Shown: positions 33,641-47,600 of the stretch, piece after piece
Numbering within the stretch: the stretch's first letter is position 1
Layout of the letters: every line of letters starts with the position of its first letter
Assembly (NCBI RefSeq): GCF_004193775.1
Contig: NC_041018.1
Span: 41,644,677 to 41,708,676 of the forward strand
Direction of reading: 5' to 3'
Length of the DNA stretch: 64,000 nucleotides
Source of the DNA: Glycine soja
Lineage: Eukaryota; Streptophyta; Magnoliopsida; Fabales; Fabaceae
Made by a program: the position numbers and the translations under genes
Notes under the pieces: generated by a model
Seen by the model: the letters and a program-made list of their open reading frames with translations, nothing else
Told to the model about the DNA's origin: nothing
The model's database searches: none

Positions 33641-35234
33641 GAACAAAACTTTCCTCTAACATTGACAGTTATCATACTTTTTCATAATTTTTAATTGTAA
33701 ACATATCATTTGTATGAAAGTTAAATAATAATCAAGTCTGTTTTATAAAACAACCACGAATCTTATTCCTAAAAAGTCAACAAGGGATTTAATTGAAAAT
33801 ATAATTTTTCATTTTTTAGATAAATTAAATATTTCATTTACTAAACATTTTTTTAAAGGCCAAATAATAATATTTCATTTGTTTAAATAAATAAAATATT
33901 TCATTAATTTACTAAACATTGCTTAAGAAAAATGTTTGTTTTAGATAGAAAACTATGCTGGCACATCATTATAAATAGTTTTACAAATTGAACTACTAAT
34001 CACACCTTTATGAATGTGTTTGGTGTCCATAAGTACTCTTATATACATTTATAAGCAAAATGTACATATTAACTACAATACGGGTATAGTTAAGATGACT
34101 ACGGACACATCTTAAACGACTTTCTTAAACGACTTTAATCTCAGAAGTGTTATGTATGTGATGTGATATCCTTTAGAATCCATCAAAATATTAGATAATT
34201 AGAAAATCAAGATTAAATAATTTTTTTTAAAAAAAATTCAAGTTCTTGTCCCATTAATTTATTAATTCACAAAAAAAATATATAATCAAAATAAATCTGC
34301 CTAATAAATTTTGATTAATAAAATGATTTTTTATTATTGTTTATAAATTAATTACTGTACTCTGTTTATTTCATTAAATTATTAAAATTCATAATAATTA
34401 TATTACGCGAAACGAATATAATTTTTATTTAAGTTATATAAATTAAATCAAGAAGTTGTACTCTTTAGGTACATAAAAAAACGCTCACAAAAGAAAGGTA
34501 CATAAAAAAACAAAAAGTACAACTTAATTTTTATATAACTATTAAAAGCTTTAAAGTAACTGTCCAAGACTATTATAAACAAGTGCATCACATATTGTAG
34601 ACATTTAACTAAAATATTATACCAATTATTATCATGTTAATCGCCTGAATATTTAATTAACATGTTTAATGCCAAACAACCGCTAAACGCGGGTTGATCA
34701 AAACAAGATAATGACATGTTAGCTCAATGTAAATGAAGCTTGTGAGTTGTGACATTAGAGTTTGGCAATACTTCTTTCTGAAGTTTGAGGTCTTTTATAA
34801 ATTAGCCAACACCAACAAAATAGAAAATGAGTAAAGGAGCACACCATAAAACTTGATGTATTTGTGTATCTTCAATAAGGGTATAATTTTTTTTGTTATG
34901 TAAATGCAAGATATCTTCTAGTCGAAAATTAAAAAATAATCTCACAAAATTTAAGTGATTAACTCAACAGGTAGCTGTTCGAAAAAGAAGAAAAAAAAAA
35001 CTCAACATATTGCTACACTTAGTTATGGATCATTACTGTTTCGTAACTAGATATGAATGCAGTAAACGGGCTCTTGAAGTCAAATCCTATATGACCACAA
35101 CGAAGTTTCAGCTAGTTTTTCCACGATAGAAACTAACCCGCGTGGACTAGAAAAGCATGTTAAAGAGAAAAGTAATAAAGTTGATAAGCTGATTTTAATT
35201 ACAGTATAAAATAAGTTTCATTAATTTTAACTTA

Positions 35235-35390
35235 TTAATTCATTTGACTGAGCGCCTAGAGTTGTTTTAATGTAATTAAAAGTCTTGAGTTCAAGTCTTG
35301 TATTTGTATTAAATACTATGATCTCACAAGACTCAAATATAATTGTATCTTGATTCAATTGAGAACACTGATATATAAAAATAAAAAAAA
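35235..35390 (+). mobile_element. SINE-like tRNA-derived relic
   Basis: TGACTGAGCGCCTAGAGTTG resembles an A box, and TTGAGTTCAAGTCTTG about 40 bases later resembles a B box. The segment ends in an A-rich tail (TAAAAATAAAAAAAACC near 35390). The resemblance is partial. Confidence 0.35.
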
Positions 35391-35887
35391 CCATTTTAAA
35401 CTCAATTTGTATAAAAGAGCATAATGGGAACATTTCTCAACATCTTAATCTCAATCTCATAATCAATCAATGACCTAAACAATAATAAATCAACTGAAAT
35501 TATGAACCTCATTTGTGTAGAAGCATGGGCTCATGGAGTGACAGGTCACATGATCAAAGATGGTGCTCTTAGAACCACAAAATCGGCACAGAGAGTTGTT
35601 GGCTTAATAACTAACATAATTGCCACTCATTAACCATTTATCACCCTATGAATATTTTTCCAACAATTTAGTTATGGAACCGAAGAGTTCGTTGGCATAG
35701 TTAAACTTAACTACTTTATATTTATTGGCGGGAATAGACTACTACAACAGTAACACCAACCGTACCTCACGGGCTCTCTATTTTGAGTCCTTAGCTACCT
35801 ATCTATAACACTTACCACTTTTTGTTTTTTTTTTAGCTTAATCTATCTCCAACAAATTGCACTAGCAAAGGAAATTATTCAAACTCA

Positions 35888-38800
35888 ATGGCAGAAGTGG
35901 AACTAGCCCCAGATTCACGTTTAGAACAAAATGTATCATCTAAAATAGACCAACAAACCAAAACCGAGAGTGTTTCGTTTTTTGGCTTGTTTGCTACAGC
36001 TGATGCAACTGACTGTGTCTTGATGTTCCTCGGATGCTTTGGTTCGTGTGTCCATGGCGCTGCTCTTCCTGTTTTCTTCATTTTGTTCGGTCGCATGATC
36101 GACTCTTTGGGACATCTTTCTAATGATCCTCACAAATTGTCCTCACGAGTTTCTGAGGTGCTATCACCATCTTCTACCTATGTGTATCACTACTATTTTA
36201 TTTTGTTATTGTACTTTGTTAAGTGCTTGATTATAAACCATGAGACTCTACTCTAACGTGTTTGTGTTAAACTTGTTTTTTTTATGTGTATATGTAATGA
36301 AGTAAATGTTGATTTCTTCTTAATTGCAGCATGCTTTGTATTTGGTCTATCTTGGAGGAGTTGTTCTGGTATCAGCTTGGATGGGTACATCTTATAACTT
36401 GGACCTCATTTCTTTCTTTCCAAGTAATGTTCTTGTTGGAAATCAAGTGTGAGTAGTTACTAGCTAGTCTCACATTGACTACAAAAGGGCTCAATGAAGG
36501 ATATACAAGAGATATTATGACCAATATAACCACACTCAGTACATGATCACTATTTAATTACTACTATTTTTTCAGGTGTTGCATTCTGGATGCAAACAGG
36601 GGAGAGGCAAACGGCACGTTTGCGCTTGAAATATTTGCAGGCAGTGCTAAAGAAGGATATTAATTTCTTTGACAATGAAGCCAGGGATGCTAATATTATT
36701 TTCCACATCTCTAGTGACGCAATATTGGTACAAGATGCAATTGGAGACAAGGTAGTAACATAGTCAAAGAAGATGTGTTGTTTAAGATTGTTAAGGCAAG
36801 CTTGGGGGATGGTTCTATAGTTGATTAAATGATATTGTTTATTGAACTCAATGCAGACGGGCCATGCCATTCGTTACCTTTCTCAATTCATTGTTGGATT
36901 TGCCATTGGATTTACCTCGGTGTGGCAGCTCACACTACTCACCTTGGCTGTGGTTCCATTAATAGCTGTAGCTGGGGGAGCTTATACAATAATTATGTCT
37001 ACTTTATCAGAAAAGGGCGAAGCAGCTTATGCTGAAGCTGGAAAGGTTGCACAAGAGGTAAATCCATTTTTGAATTAAGATTTTATTGAGAGGTCATTTT
37101 TCAAATGTTAAATTGGTATCTTAACCATACTTTGCATAACCTTTTCTTCTTTGTTTTTTCAATTTTTGGGTGGATCAGGTAATTTCTCAAGTGCGTACTG
37201 TTTACTCATTTGTAGGAGAAGAGAAAGCAGTTGGTTCATACTCAAAATCACTTGATAATGCTCTGAAGTTGGGCAAGAAGGGTGGTTTAGCAAAAGGAAT
37301 TGGAGTAGGCTTCACATATGGGTTGTTATTTTGTGCTTGGGCATTGCTTCTATGGTATGCTAGCATACTAGTGAGGAATCATAAGACAAATGGAGGCAAA
37401 GCGTTCACAACAATTATCAATGTCATCTTTAGTGGATTGTAAGTCCATCAAAACTGATTATGATCATGTGATAATATAACTCAAATAATATTGTTCTGGA
37501 TTACAAACTTGACTTTTGCTCCTTTGAAGTGCTCTTGGTCAAGCTGCTCCAAACCTTGGTTCCATAGCCAAAGGGCGTGCCGCTGCAGGCAATATCATGA
37601 ACATGATTGCGTCCACTTCAAGAAATTCTAAAAAGTTTGATGATGGTAATGTTGTCCCACAAGTAGCAGGGGAAATTGAATTTTGTGAGGTCTGCTTTGC
37701 TTACCCCTCAAGATCCAATATGATCTTTGAAAAATTGAGCTTCTCAGTGAGTGCTGGGAAGACCATAGCAATTGTAGGTCCAAGTGGTTCCGGAAAGAGC
37801 ACGATTGTTTCGCTAATTCAACGGTTCTATGACCCCACTTCAGGTAATTAATATTACCATTTAAGAGTAGGTTATTCATTTGAAATTTCCATGTCCCTTT
37901 TTGGGAAGTGGGAACAAATAGGAGAGAGATGCAAATGTAGGGACCAAAATCACCTATGCCAAACATACCCCACAATTTTGATTTAGTTAGTTAGTACAAC
38001 CATTTTTGTTTGTCAATTTACAGTTCAATGTTTAGGAGGAGAGGTTAATGCATTAATTTTCACTAGGTAAGATCCTGTTGGATGGATATGACCTAAAGAA
38101 TCTTCAATTGAAATGGTTGAGAGAACAGATGGGCTTGGTTAGTCAAGAACCAGCACTATTTGCAACAACAATAGCTGGAAATATTTTATTTGGAAAAGAA
38201 GATGCAGACATGGATAAAGTCATACAAGCTGCCATGGCTGCAAATGCTCATTCTTTCATTCAAGGATTACCTGATGGTTATCAAACTCAGGTGAGTCTTG
38301 CAGTACCCACAGATGGGAAATACAAATCAAATTACTTCCAATGTCGTAACTTTTTACCAGTAGAAACGTGTAAATAAATTACCTTCATTAGCTTCATAAT
38401 ATCTTTCTTCTACTAGAAATGAATGGTTATTGAACATAAAAAAGTTATATTGGCAAAATGACATTTTGTTTTTCATTAAGGTTGGAGAAGGTGGCACCCA
38501 ACTTTCAGGGGGCCAAAAGCAAAGAATTGCCATAGCAAGAGCAGTGCTAAGAAACCCAAAAGTATTGCTTTTAGATGAGGCAACAAGTGCTCTAGATGCT
38601 GAATCGGAGCTCATTGTCCAACAGGCATTGGAAAAAATAATGTCAAACAGAACAACAATAGTTGTTGCTCATAGATTATCCACCATACGCGATGTAGATA
38701 CAATTGTTGTGTTGAAGAACGGCCAGGTGGTTGAAAGTGGGACTCATTTGGAATTGATGTCCAACAACGGGGAGTATGTGAATCTGGTGAGTTTGCAGGC

Positions 38801-41013
38801 ATCACAAAACCTCACAAACTCTAGATCAATATCTCGCTCCGAAAGTTCAAGAAATTCTAGTTTTAGAGAACCTTCAGACAACCTGACCTTAGAGGAGCAG
38901 TTGAAGTTGGATGCAGCAGCAGAACTGCAATCAAGAGATCAACACTTGCCATCAAAGACTACTTCCACTCCATCAATTTTGGATTTACTGAAACTGAATG
39001 CTCCAGAGTGGCCCTATGCAATACTTGGGTCAGTAGGTGCAATATTGGCTGGCATGGAAGCCCCTCTCTTTGCTCTTGGAATCACTCACATTTTGACTGC
39101 ATTTTATTCTCCTCAGGGTTCTAAAATCAAGCAAGAAGTTGATCGGGTTGCTTTTATATTTCTTGGAGTAGCTGTTATTACTATACCTATTTATCTATTA
39201 CTACACTACTTCTATACACTGATGGGAGAGCGTCTCACTGCCCGTGTGCGTTTATTAATGTTCTCAGGTACTCAATGGCCGCAAAAGCATTGCTATTAGA
39301 ATCACATGCATTATTTTTTTCTGGCCTGAGAAACTCAAGTCATTTTAACTTCATCTTTGGACATGTTCTTTTTATGTTTTTTTTCATGTAACTAAAAGTA
39401 TTGTAATTAATTTAACTTTCAGCTATTCTCAACAATGAAGTTGCATGGTTTGATAAGGATGAGAACAACACTGGCTCACTAACGGCCATGCTAGCTGCGG
39501 ATGCAACATTAGTAAGAAGTGCTCTAGCTGACAGACTCTCAACCATTGTTCAAAATGTAGCTCTCACTGTAACAGCTTTTGTTATTGGTTTCACATTGAG
39601 TTGGAAACTAACGGCAGTGGTCGTAGCCTGCCTTCCCCTTCTCATAGGAGCTTCTATCACTGAGGTTAATCTCATAAAACCACTTCATATACCATTTTCT
39701 CTTTTATGATGCATGCTTTAGTGCATGATTCATGCATCATTCTTTAGCGTTTAACCAACAGAATAGCTAAGTTGAAATTATTTATGCAGCAACTATTTCT
39801 CAAGGGGTTTGGAGGAGACTATGGCCATGCTTACTCTAGAGCAACTTCTTTGGCTCGTGAAGCTATTGCCAACATTCGTACCGTTGCTGCTTTTGGCGCA
39901 GAAGATCGAGTCTCAACCCAGTTTGCATCTGAACTGAACAAACCCAACAAACAAGCACTTCTACGTGGCCACATATCAGGTTTTGGCTATGGCATAACAC
40001 AGCTATTGGCCTTCTGTTCCTATGCACTTGGCCTTTGGTATGCATCAGTTTTAATCAAGAAGAATGAGTCAAATTTTGGAGACATTATGAAGTCCTTCAT
40101 GGTCTTAATCATCACTTCTCTGGCAATAGCAGAAACACTAGCTCTTACCCCAGACATTGTGAAGGGATCACAAGCACTAGGATCAGTTTTTGGCATTATC
40201 CAAAGGAGAACAGCCATCACCCCAAATGACACCAACTCAAAGATTGTAACTGATGTCAAAGGAGAGATAGAGTTTAGAAATGTTAGCTTCAAGTACCCTA
40301 TGAGACCTGACATCACCATATTTCAGAACTTAAACCTCAGAGTCCCAGCAGGCAAGAGTCTGGCAGTAGTGGGGCAAAGTGGTTCAGGAAAAAGCACAGT
40401 GATTTCTTTGGTAATGAGATTTTATGACCCCGATTCGGGGTTAGTCCTGGTAGATGAATGTGATATCAAAAACCTAAACCTGAGATCCTTAAGGCTGAGA
40501 ATAGGATTGGTTCAGCAAGAACCTGCTTTGTTCTCTACCACAGTTTATGAAAACATCAAGTATGGAAAAGAGGAGGCATCAGAAATAGAGGTAATGAAGG
40601 CAGCCAAAGCAGCAAATGCTCATGAATTCATCAGCAGAATGCCAGAAGGGTACAAAACCGAGGTTGGTGAGAGAGGGGTGCAGTTGTCAGGAGGACAAAA
40701 ACAAAGAGTGGCAATTGCTAGAGCTATCCTGAAAGATCCATCCATTCTTTTGTTGGACGAAGCAACAAGTGCACTTGACACAGTATCAGAGAGGCTAGTC
40801 CAAGAGGCTCTTGATAAACTTATGGAAGGTAGAACAACTATTTTGGTAGCTCACAGGTTATCAACTGTTCGCGATGCCAACAGCATTGCAGTGCTTCAAA
40901 ATGGCAGGGTTGCTGAAATGGGGAGCCATGAGAGGCTGATGGCCAAATCCGGAAGCATCTACAAGCAATTGGTTAGTCTACAGCATGAAACACGCGACCA
41001 AGAAGATCATTGA
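35888..41013 (+). CDS. ABCB14: ABCB (MDR/PGP) full-size ABC transporter, 1250 aa, ABCB13/14-like
   Basis: Ten exons, all GT-AG: 35888-36157, 36330-36384, 36576-36751, 36857-37057, 37179-37438, 37530-37843, 38067-38290, 38481-39267, 39423-39664, 39790-41013. The joined frame is 1250 residues without a stop, with the layout TMD1-NBD1-TMD2-NBD2. NBD1: Walker A GPSGSGKS 404-411, LSGGQ 508-512, Walker B ending D532-E533, H-loop H564. NBD2: Walker A GQSGSGKS 1038-1045, LSGGQ 1142-1146, D1166-E1167, H1198. All ATPase residues are present, so it should be an active exporter or importer in the plasma membrane. The whole sequence follows Arabidopsis ABCB13/ABCB14 (auxin-linked; ABCB14 imports malate in guard cells), but substrate cannot be read from sequence. 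The symbol marks the nearest subfamily, not proven orthology. The first ATG (MAEVELAP) is used. Confidence 0.95.
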
Positions 41014-41879
41014 TGAATTATTCATTCGCAATTTCCCAAGTAATTGTAGAAATTCGAAGTGTACTTGCAATTCGCAACTTGAATTGAGGCAAGGCCTAGT
41101 TCATTCTCAAGAACATGCCTGAAAGATGTTTTTTTTTCCTTCTTCATAGGACAGTTGTTTTCTGTTTATATACACGAGTCCTATGATAAAATTCAAAGCC
41201 TATGATTGTTTGTTTGTTGTAAAATGTTACAACTTTTGTAATTTCTTTCTGAATTTTACAAGATCTTTGGACCATTAAAATTTGTTCTTTTCTCATTTTC
41301 ACTCCATCCTCCTCGCTAATAATTTCAAATATCATGAAACTTCGATCAACAAGGTTCTTTTAACCAAAATAAATTCGAGGGTACAAGAAGATATCATGGA
41401 TCCCTCCTTTTCACTAAGTGGTAGCTTTTCAGGGTTTCACCTTCTTCATTTATGCTTGTCATCATCAATAAAAGGACTACGTGCCAACCGTTTTGACAAT
41501 TTCAGTGCTGATGTTGCCATTTCGGAAGCACCATTAACCCGAGGGTATGGGATACTGCTACTGCCACCCACCATTAAAGTCAACTATATCATATAGAATT
41601 TGCTTATCATTTTCAGCACATTGTATATGGTAGTTTGACTTATTGACTCACAAAAAATCAAGAGGACAAAAATAGATTAAGACCCTTGAGCAATTCAGAA
41701 CCATGTGTCTTTATACTTGCCTTTTATAAAGCAAGGCCACCATGAAAATATTACTACTTAGGTGTAAGCCTTGAATATAAAGAATTTAATTAGGATGGTG
41801 ATCATTACCCATTTTTGCACCTATAGAGTTCTTGAAAGGGAGGACCAACATTTCAAAGCAGAAACACATGTTGCGCAAG
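41014..41879. other. 3' flank of the ABCB gene and spacer
   Basis: The first 250 bases are probably the ABCB 3'UTR. From 41390 to 41590 there is a patch of more balanced composition with a short frame (MDPSFSLSGSFSGFHLLHL...) that I do not recognise. It may belong to the truncated retroelement that follows. Confidence 0.35.
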
Positions 41880-43009
41880 ATATTGAATGAAGAAGTTGAT
41901 TCTCATGCCTCTTAATAAGACAAAAATAGCATGGAGGGAAGTGGGTCAGAATTCAGTGAAGCAAAGGCTGGTTCTTGGGCAAGAAAGGTGGAACTACCTA
42001 GCTTTAATAGAAGCATAGAAGGGGGAACTGATTTGAAGGGTAGTAGTTTTGAGTGTGATAGTGACCCATTGTAGTTCTTGAAATCAGAAAACAGAAGTAG
42101 AGAAGGTTCCGTAATTAAGAACCACATCCTTTGTGGTGGAGAAGAAACCAAAAATGATGAAGCAAAGTTAGAAAGAGAAAAAAAGATTGAAAAGGTTATG
42201 GAGGAAGAAGTTGATCCATCAATAAAGAGGGAGAAGCACAAGGAAAATGGAGTGACGAATGTGGACTGCAAAGACGATTTTCTTGATAACCCTATTACAG
42301 ATTTGATCAAGAAGGAAGTCGAAGCTGGTGATTCAACCAAGCCACATTGTTTTCAAGACTCAGATTTCCATTAAAAGATTGTTATGGTGAAACAAAAATC
42401 ATTCATGAAGGTGGTTGGAACAACAATGCTGAAATCTTGGAATGTCAACTTTTTGGGTGAGCCTCTAACATTATATTTTGTAAGGCAAAAGGAATGTACT
42501 GAGCCAGTCAAGCTTATTAAAGTGATATGGAGTCCACCCTTGTCCCTCCCACCATCGAAGCCACTGGACCTCAGTTTGCATGCAGGGGCAGTGGGTCATT
42601 CCCAATTAAGCTACAAGGGGTGCAGTTGTCTTCCAACAATCAGACAAAACTTTAGGAAGTTTCAGTGTGCAATTCCAGCTTTCAAATTTTAACCTTGAGG
42701 ACAAGGTTGATTTTTAGGAGGGGTATATTGTTAGGATATAAGGAGAAGGAAGAGCTAGTTAATATAATTAGACTACTAATGAGTTAGTTAGTTTGTTAGA
42801 GGGATTTATTAGATATAAAAAGAGGAAGAAAGATAAGAAAGAGGGAGATCTTATCATTTGTAGATTGAGCATTAGCTCTTTATGAAAGAAAAATTTCTTT
42901 GTAAAGGAAAAATCATTGAAAAAGATTTCTCTCTCTTATTTTCTGTTATTTTCTTATTAATCAATAAAATCTTTTATTTTTTCCTCATCTCAATTCTGGG
43001 TTCCTAACA
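41880..43009 (+). mobile_element. Truncated LTR retrotransposon relic (gag-like piece, purine tract, LTR)
   Basis: Frames at 41931-42374 read MEGSGSEFSEAKAGSWARKV then ELPSF..., a layout seen at the start of plant Ty3-type gag proteins, followed by a Lys/Glu-rich stretch (EREKKIEKVMEEEVDPSIKR). One in-frame stop occurs near 42072. From 42690 the frame FNLEDKVDF and an AGGAGGGG purine tract (42716-42722) precede the LTR, as in many soybean gypsy-type elements. No RT, integrase or 5' LTR is present, so this is an internally deleted or non-autonomous, truncated copy. The superfamily assignment is tentative. Confidence 0.55.
42729..43009 (+). repeat. LTR (281 bp) with perfect 8-bp inverted ends
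   Basis: It starts TGTTAGGA and ends TCCTAACA, perfect inverted 8-mers in TG...CA form. It follows a purine tract and contains a TATA-like ATATAAAAAG near 42816 and AATAAAAT near 42963 as a poly(A) signal. No partner LTR is visible in the window. Confidence 0.8.
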
Positions 43010-44640
43010 GATTATCTTACTTAACTTCCTGGTTAGCTTCTATTAAAGGTCCTAAGGATTTTCTTTGCTTTAAAGTTCACTTTACTTAATTATTTTATCA
43101 AATGCAATTTACTTCTCGGTATTTGCGTTAAGCCGAGGACATTTGATTCTTAAATTTCTTTTATTCATACGCCAACTCAGCATGAAATGGTTTGACCGGT
43201 GTCTGAGTAATTGGTCTTCCTCATTTTCATACAGAAACTCGATTGTGCATGACAGAGTTCAAACTAGTATCTAGGTTGTACTTTGATGGTGCATGACTAG
43301 CTTATTCTTACTAGGATATTAATAATCAACTATAATTAACTATTTTCTTCAATGACAAGGAAACATTTGAGGCAGCATTATTTAGACCATTTTGTTTTCC
43401 TTGAAAACGAAAGTATCTTTGCTTAATGAATAAAAGCCTTAAAAAACGAGCTTCTCTAAAATTAAATTAGGGGAGTTTTCATTTTTAGGAAAACGAGACT
43501 ATAAAATTTGAACCAAACACTACCTAATTCTTGTACTTTACTTTTTTTCTTTTTTATTGGGGCAGGGGGTTGGTTGGTTGAAATTGTTTGATGTACACGT
43601 AAATACTTGTTCACTCTTGAAGGGAGAAGAATCAACAAAGTTGATTGGTGCTTCTTCCCAAAAGCAGCAGAGTTATGTTGTGCAACACTTTTTTAACATT
43701 TATAAGTTGAGTGTTTCAGGTCGTTAGCGTGGACTTGCATGTGTTACTGTGATAACCAAATGTAAAAGACGTCTTTGATACTGCCGTTAAAGGGGTTCTT
43801 CAACCACCAAAGGAAAAAGCAACAAAAAGAAGGCACAAGAGGCAAAGAGCCTGTTCAATCCTTGTGATTCCTATGCGAGTATAACTAACTGGCGCAAGCC
43901 TATTTCTTGTTTTCTGTCAGCAATTGACGAGAAGTACTACCTGCCTATGTGAATGTGATCGCATTTAGAGCCCTAAATTCTTATTTCATCCGTGATTTTT
44001 GTGGGTTTTGCATGTTCTAAGTTACCAGAATTGTCTCAAAATTGAAGGATGTGACCAATGGATAGAACATCTAATAGTTGAGTGGATGAGCTCTTGCGGT
44101 GCCATAGAAACCATGATTAGGAAATATAAAATGCAATTTCAGGAAGGAATGGACACCTCAAGCTTTTATGAATGTGGAAATATCCAATTTATATGGCTTT
44201 AATGAAACATTAAATGCAAATACCAATCGTGCTTTATAATGATCTTGACGCCACTGCAAACATGTAAATGCAAGAGTAATGGACATTCAATTCATGCAGT
44301 TTTAATTAAACTGCACATGCTAATTGTGCATTAAGAGTGATGCTATATACTTTATCCTCCTACTAATCTTCCCAATAAAAGAACTAAATGAAAATGTAAG
44401 TACATTTAATATCTTGCAGTATAAAATACATTCAATTATTTCTTCATTTAGCAAGTAGAAGAATTTGTAGGAAGATTATTCACTTCTAAATGAACTTGAT
44501 GCCACTGCAAACACTTTATAATGCACAAGTAGTGAACACTGATAAACCTTTTTTTATTTTGTTTTTCAAGATGAAGATGAACACTCACAACAACATGTTT
44601 GGCTTTTCATACAACTTCCCATTTGGGCGTCCTGGATATG
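43010..44640. other. Spacer between retroelement LTR and VPS35 3' end
   Basis: No gene supported. About 44241-44290 and 44492-44538 are imperfect direct copies (CTTGACGCCACTGCAAACA and CTTGATGCCACTGCAAACA) about 250 bp apart. A MITE-like inverted repeat lies between them (listed separately). The last 150 bases or so are probably VPS35 3'UTR on the minus strand. Confidence 0.45.
44361..44480. repeat. Short inverted-repeat (MITE-like) element
   Basis: The left arm CTACTAATCTTCC...CTAAATGAAAATG pairs imperfectly with the complement of the right arm CTTCATTTAGC...GGAAGATTATT (AATCTTCC and CTAAATGA shared). Length is about 120 bp, in the range of small MITEs. It lies close to the VPS35 3' end. 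Confidence 0.45.
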
Positions 44641-47600
44641 TTAGGCAGGGATTGAGACATTGATGGGATCATATTTTTCACCCAGTATACCACCCTTCTG
44701 TTTTTGGAATTGGATGTACCTCAATGTGCTGGTAAAAAAGGCATCCGAAGCTGGAAGAGCTGAAGCAGAGTCACTCTGCATCTCGGTCGTGATCAATTCT
44801 ATAAGCCCTTGGATAGTAGAACTAGTGATCTGAGGGTTTCCTTTCTCAAAATAGTAAATGTACCTGAAACTCACTCTCATCCGTAAGTAAGAAAATCATG
44901 AAGATAGTATAACAAGTAGTTTTATAGCAAAAGGTGACCAACTTGTTCAGTATTTCAACAAAGAGCGTCACTGGACCACTGCTACCCCTTGCTGCATTGG
45001 CCATTTGTTGAGCAGCATTTGCAATCCTTAAAGCACGCTTAAGGCAAAGCAATACCCTGTAATCAAACAGTCAACAGCCCCACTCCAAGAGAATGAAACA
45101 GAAAAGACGAAAGATGACAATTAGAAGACTCTTCAGCATACAGTAAAGTTCTACCCCAAATTAATTTAAGCAATTCTAAACATGTGTATCAATTATGCAG
45201 AGCGATAATTACATTTGACAAAACATGATGCAGAAGCATAAATACTTCATGAAACTTGATTCCATATTGTGGAAAGGAGATCATTATTTCAGAAAACATA
45301 AGAAGAGGCAAAGATGCATGAAACCGATCAAATCATCCTAATTAAACCAATTTGAGTATTTACCAGCATACCTTTCTCCATCTTTAATACCATCTTGATC
45401 ATCAACCCAAAAGAGATGAGAGCATGCATAAACTGCTCGGCACTGATCAGGTTTCTTCAAAAGCTTTGCTGAATACTGTGGAAAGATAGATCATCATGTT
45501 AGGCTTGGCATGAATACATAGAAAGAGATTAATAACATTTGCCACCATCCATTTGTCTAATGGTCTTGAGAAAACTCATCACATGGCAGGCGTATGTAGA
45601 ATTTTTTAACTAAGTTGGAAAGGCGGGGATGGAACAAAATAGAAAGAAAGGGATGACATGGACACTGGACTAGTTGTCTTCCCCAATCCTCCCATGTATG
45701 AGTGATTAGTGAAGGGGAATGGAAAAGGAAAGGTTTATTAATTGTAACATTTCAACCTAATCCTTATTTACTATTTTGAGTACCTTAGGAGCAGAAGTTG
45801 AATGATTGCCCTGGTATTCCCTTTCCCTAAAAAATATTTTAAACCTCCAAGTAATAGGGATTATTCCATTCCCATCATCACCCCTCATCCAAACAGACTC
45901 TTAAAAGGAAAAGGATAAGGGTGAAAAAATGGAAAACAAGTAACAGTACTATACCCCTGTGGCCTTGTGTGTTAATGTATCCCTGTTCTCAATGCCAAAG
46001 ACATTCATTCTCTGAAGAGACCCAATAATTAAATGTATTGCGGTTACTTGGGCTTTGGAGTCCTAAAACCATTATAAACAGAGACAGATTAGTAAAGGCC
46101 ATTTCTTAGTCATGTTAAGAAAATGTTAAAGTGAACTGTTTTTATTAATAATTACCGCAATTTCTTCTTCATATAATACAAATGCCTGAGTGAAAAATTC
46201 ATAAGCAACAGGCTCAAGGTCACAGTCATTAGCAGCCTGATATTAATAATAAAAGTGAGAAAAAAAATCACTGAAACACTTGTGAAAAATCAGAGATTTG
46301 TCATAATCAAGATAAAGAGTCTCAACAATGTCAGGAAAATATTAAAATTCATAGTTGTATGACTATAGCCAAGTCCAGTGTGAGCATAGCCCTTAAAAAC
46401 CATTTCGCAATTCAGACTAAACCTTCAATTTAATGGGGGGAAAATGCCCTTTAAATATATTTGGGTGGCAGAGAGTAAATTTGCAGGCCACAACTTCATT
46501 TGAAAATCCCCCCTTCAGGGTCTTCTCAGAGTTGTTTGGAAATATAGGGAGAAACAAAGGCAAAACCAATTAGGTCATTCAAGTTTGCAGAGTGAAGCAT
46601 ACCTCAGCACATTGCAGATACAGTCTCAGGGCCAGTTCAGGAGATGATACAGAAGAAAGAGCTTCAATTATCTGTAACAAAATAACTATTATTTGTCCAT
46701 CACATGATGGTAACAATATGGTGCATAGAGCATTGCATAAATATCATAAATGACATGATAATTAATATATGCTACACAGTAATCAGACAAAATTATTCCT
46801 TGATAGTTTAATAAAAAAATATTTTAGAGTTGTACACTTGTACTAATTAAGAGAGACAATTATTCTCCTCCAGACCTCCACTCCACTAAGATTATAAATT
46901 TTCAAATCACCTCATTTAAAAGCTGAAATATTTTTTTTGGTGTTGTAGGAACTTCTTCTCCCACTATATCTCCATCCTGCCCTTGCAACCGCCTGATCAA
47001 CTGCAGCAAAATATGATTCAAGAAGGCAAAAAAGAAAGAGTTGTTCATTCTGACATATCAATCTCAAGTCTCAATAAGTAAACCCCCAATTACAGTTTCA
47101 TACAATTTAAGTAAATATTTTCAGACCTTGTTGTCCCAGCTATCAAGTATTCAATTGGAAGTAGGAAACTCTTGGGATTTTTATAAATCTAATGGGTAAT
47201 AATATGCATCACCATTAAAGCCACCACAAGGTTGCAAAGTAATATGAGGCTTAACCATTAAATCATAAATATAAGACCTCACGATCTAAAGTTTAAGTTA
47301 CTGCCACTGTACAATTATTGTAAGCATTTGTTGTTTCACATATATACTTAGTCTCAAATCTCTGGTGTGCATGGTTCATAGGATCCTAGTATAACCATCA
47401 GTGGCTTTATTATGGAATATAGACCTGACAAGACCAGGCAAGTCCATTCATATAATTTTCAAACCACCATCATATAGAATTCAACTCAAGAAGCATGTTA
47501 AAGATAGTGGAGATAAAAACATTGAAAGAATATCATCGTCAAGAAAGAAAGATACCCTTAGTGCAGAAAATATCAGGGAAGGAACTGTAAAAGGTAAGCG

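Larger units (their letters stand above)
29641..35887. other. TE-rich AT-rich spacer upstream of the ABCB gene
   Basis: No intact gene found. Short frames such as 30154-30447 and 31582-31773 were inspected; neither could be placed in a family. Structured parts listed separately are the poly-G run (32869-32889), the 81/78-bp tandem duplication (33451-33640) and a SINE-like segment (35235-35390). A 15-bp tandem repeat (TTAATTAACACTTTA twice) lies near 30246-30276. The TATA-like ATCTATAACA at 35801-35810 is a candidate core promoter for the ABCB gene 78 bases downstream. Confidence 0.45.
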
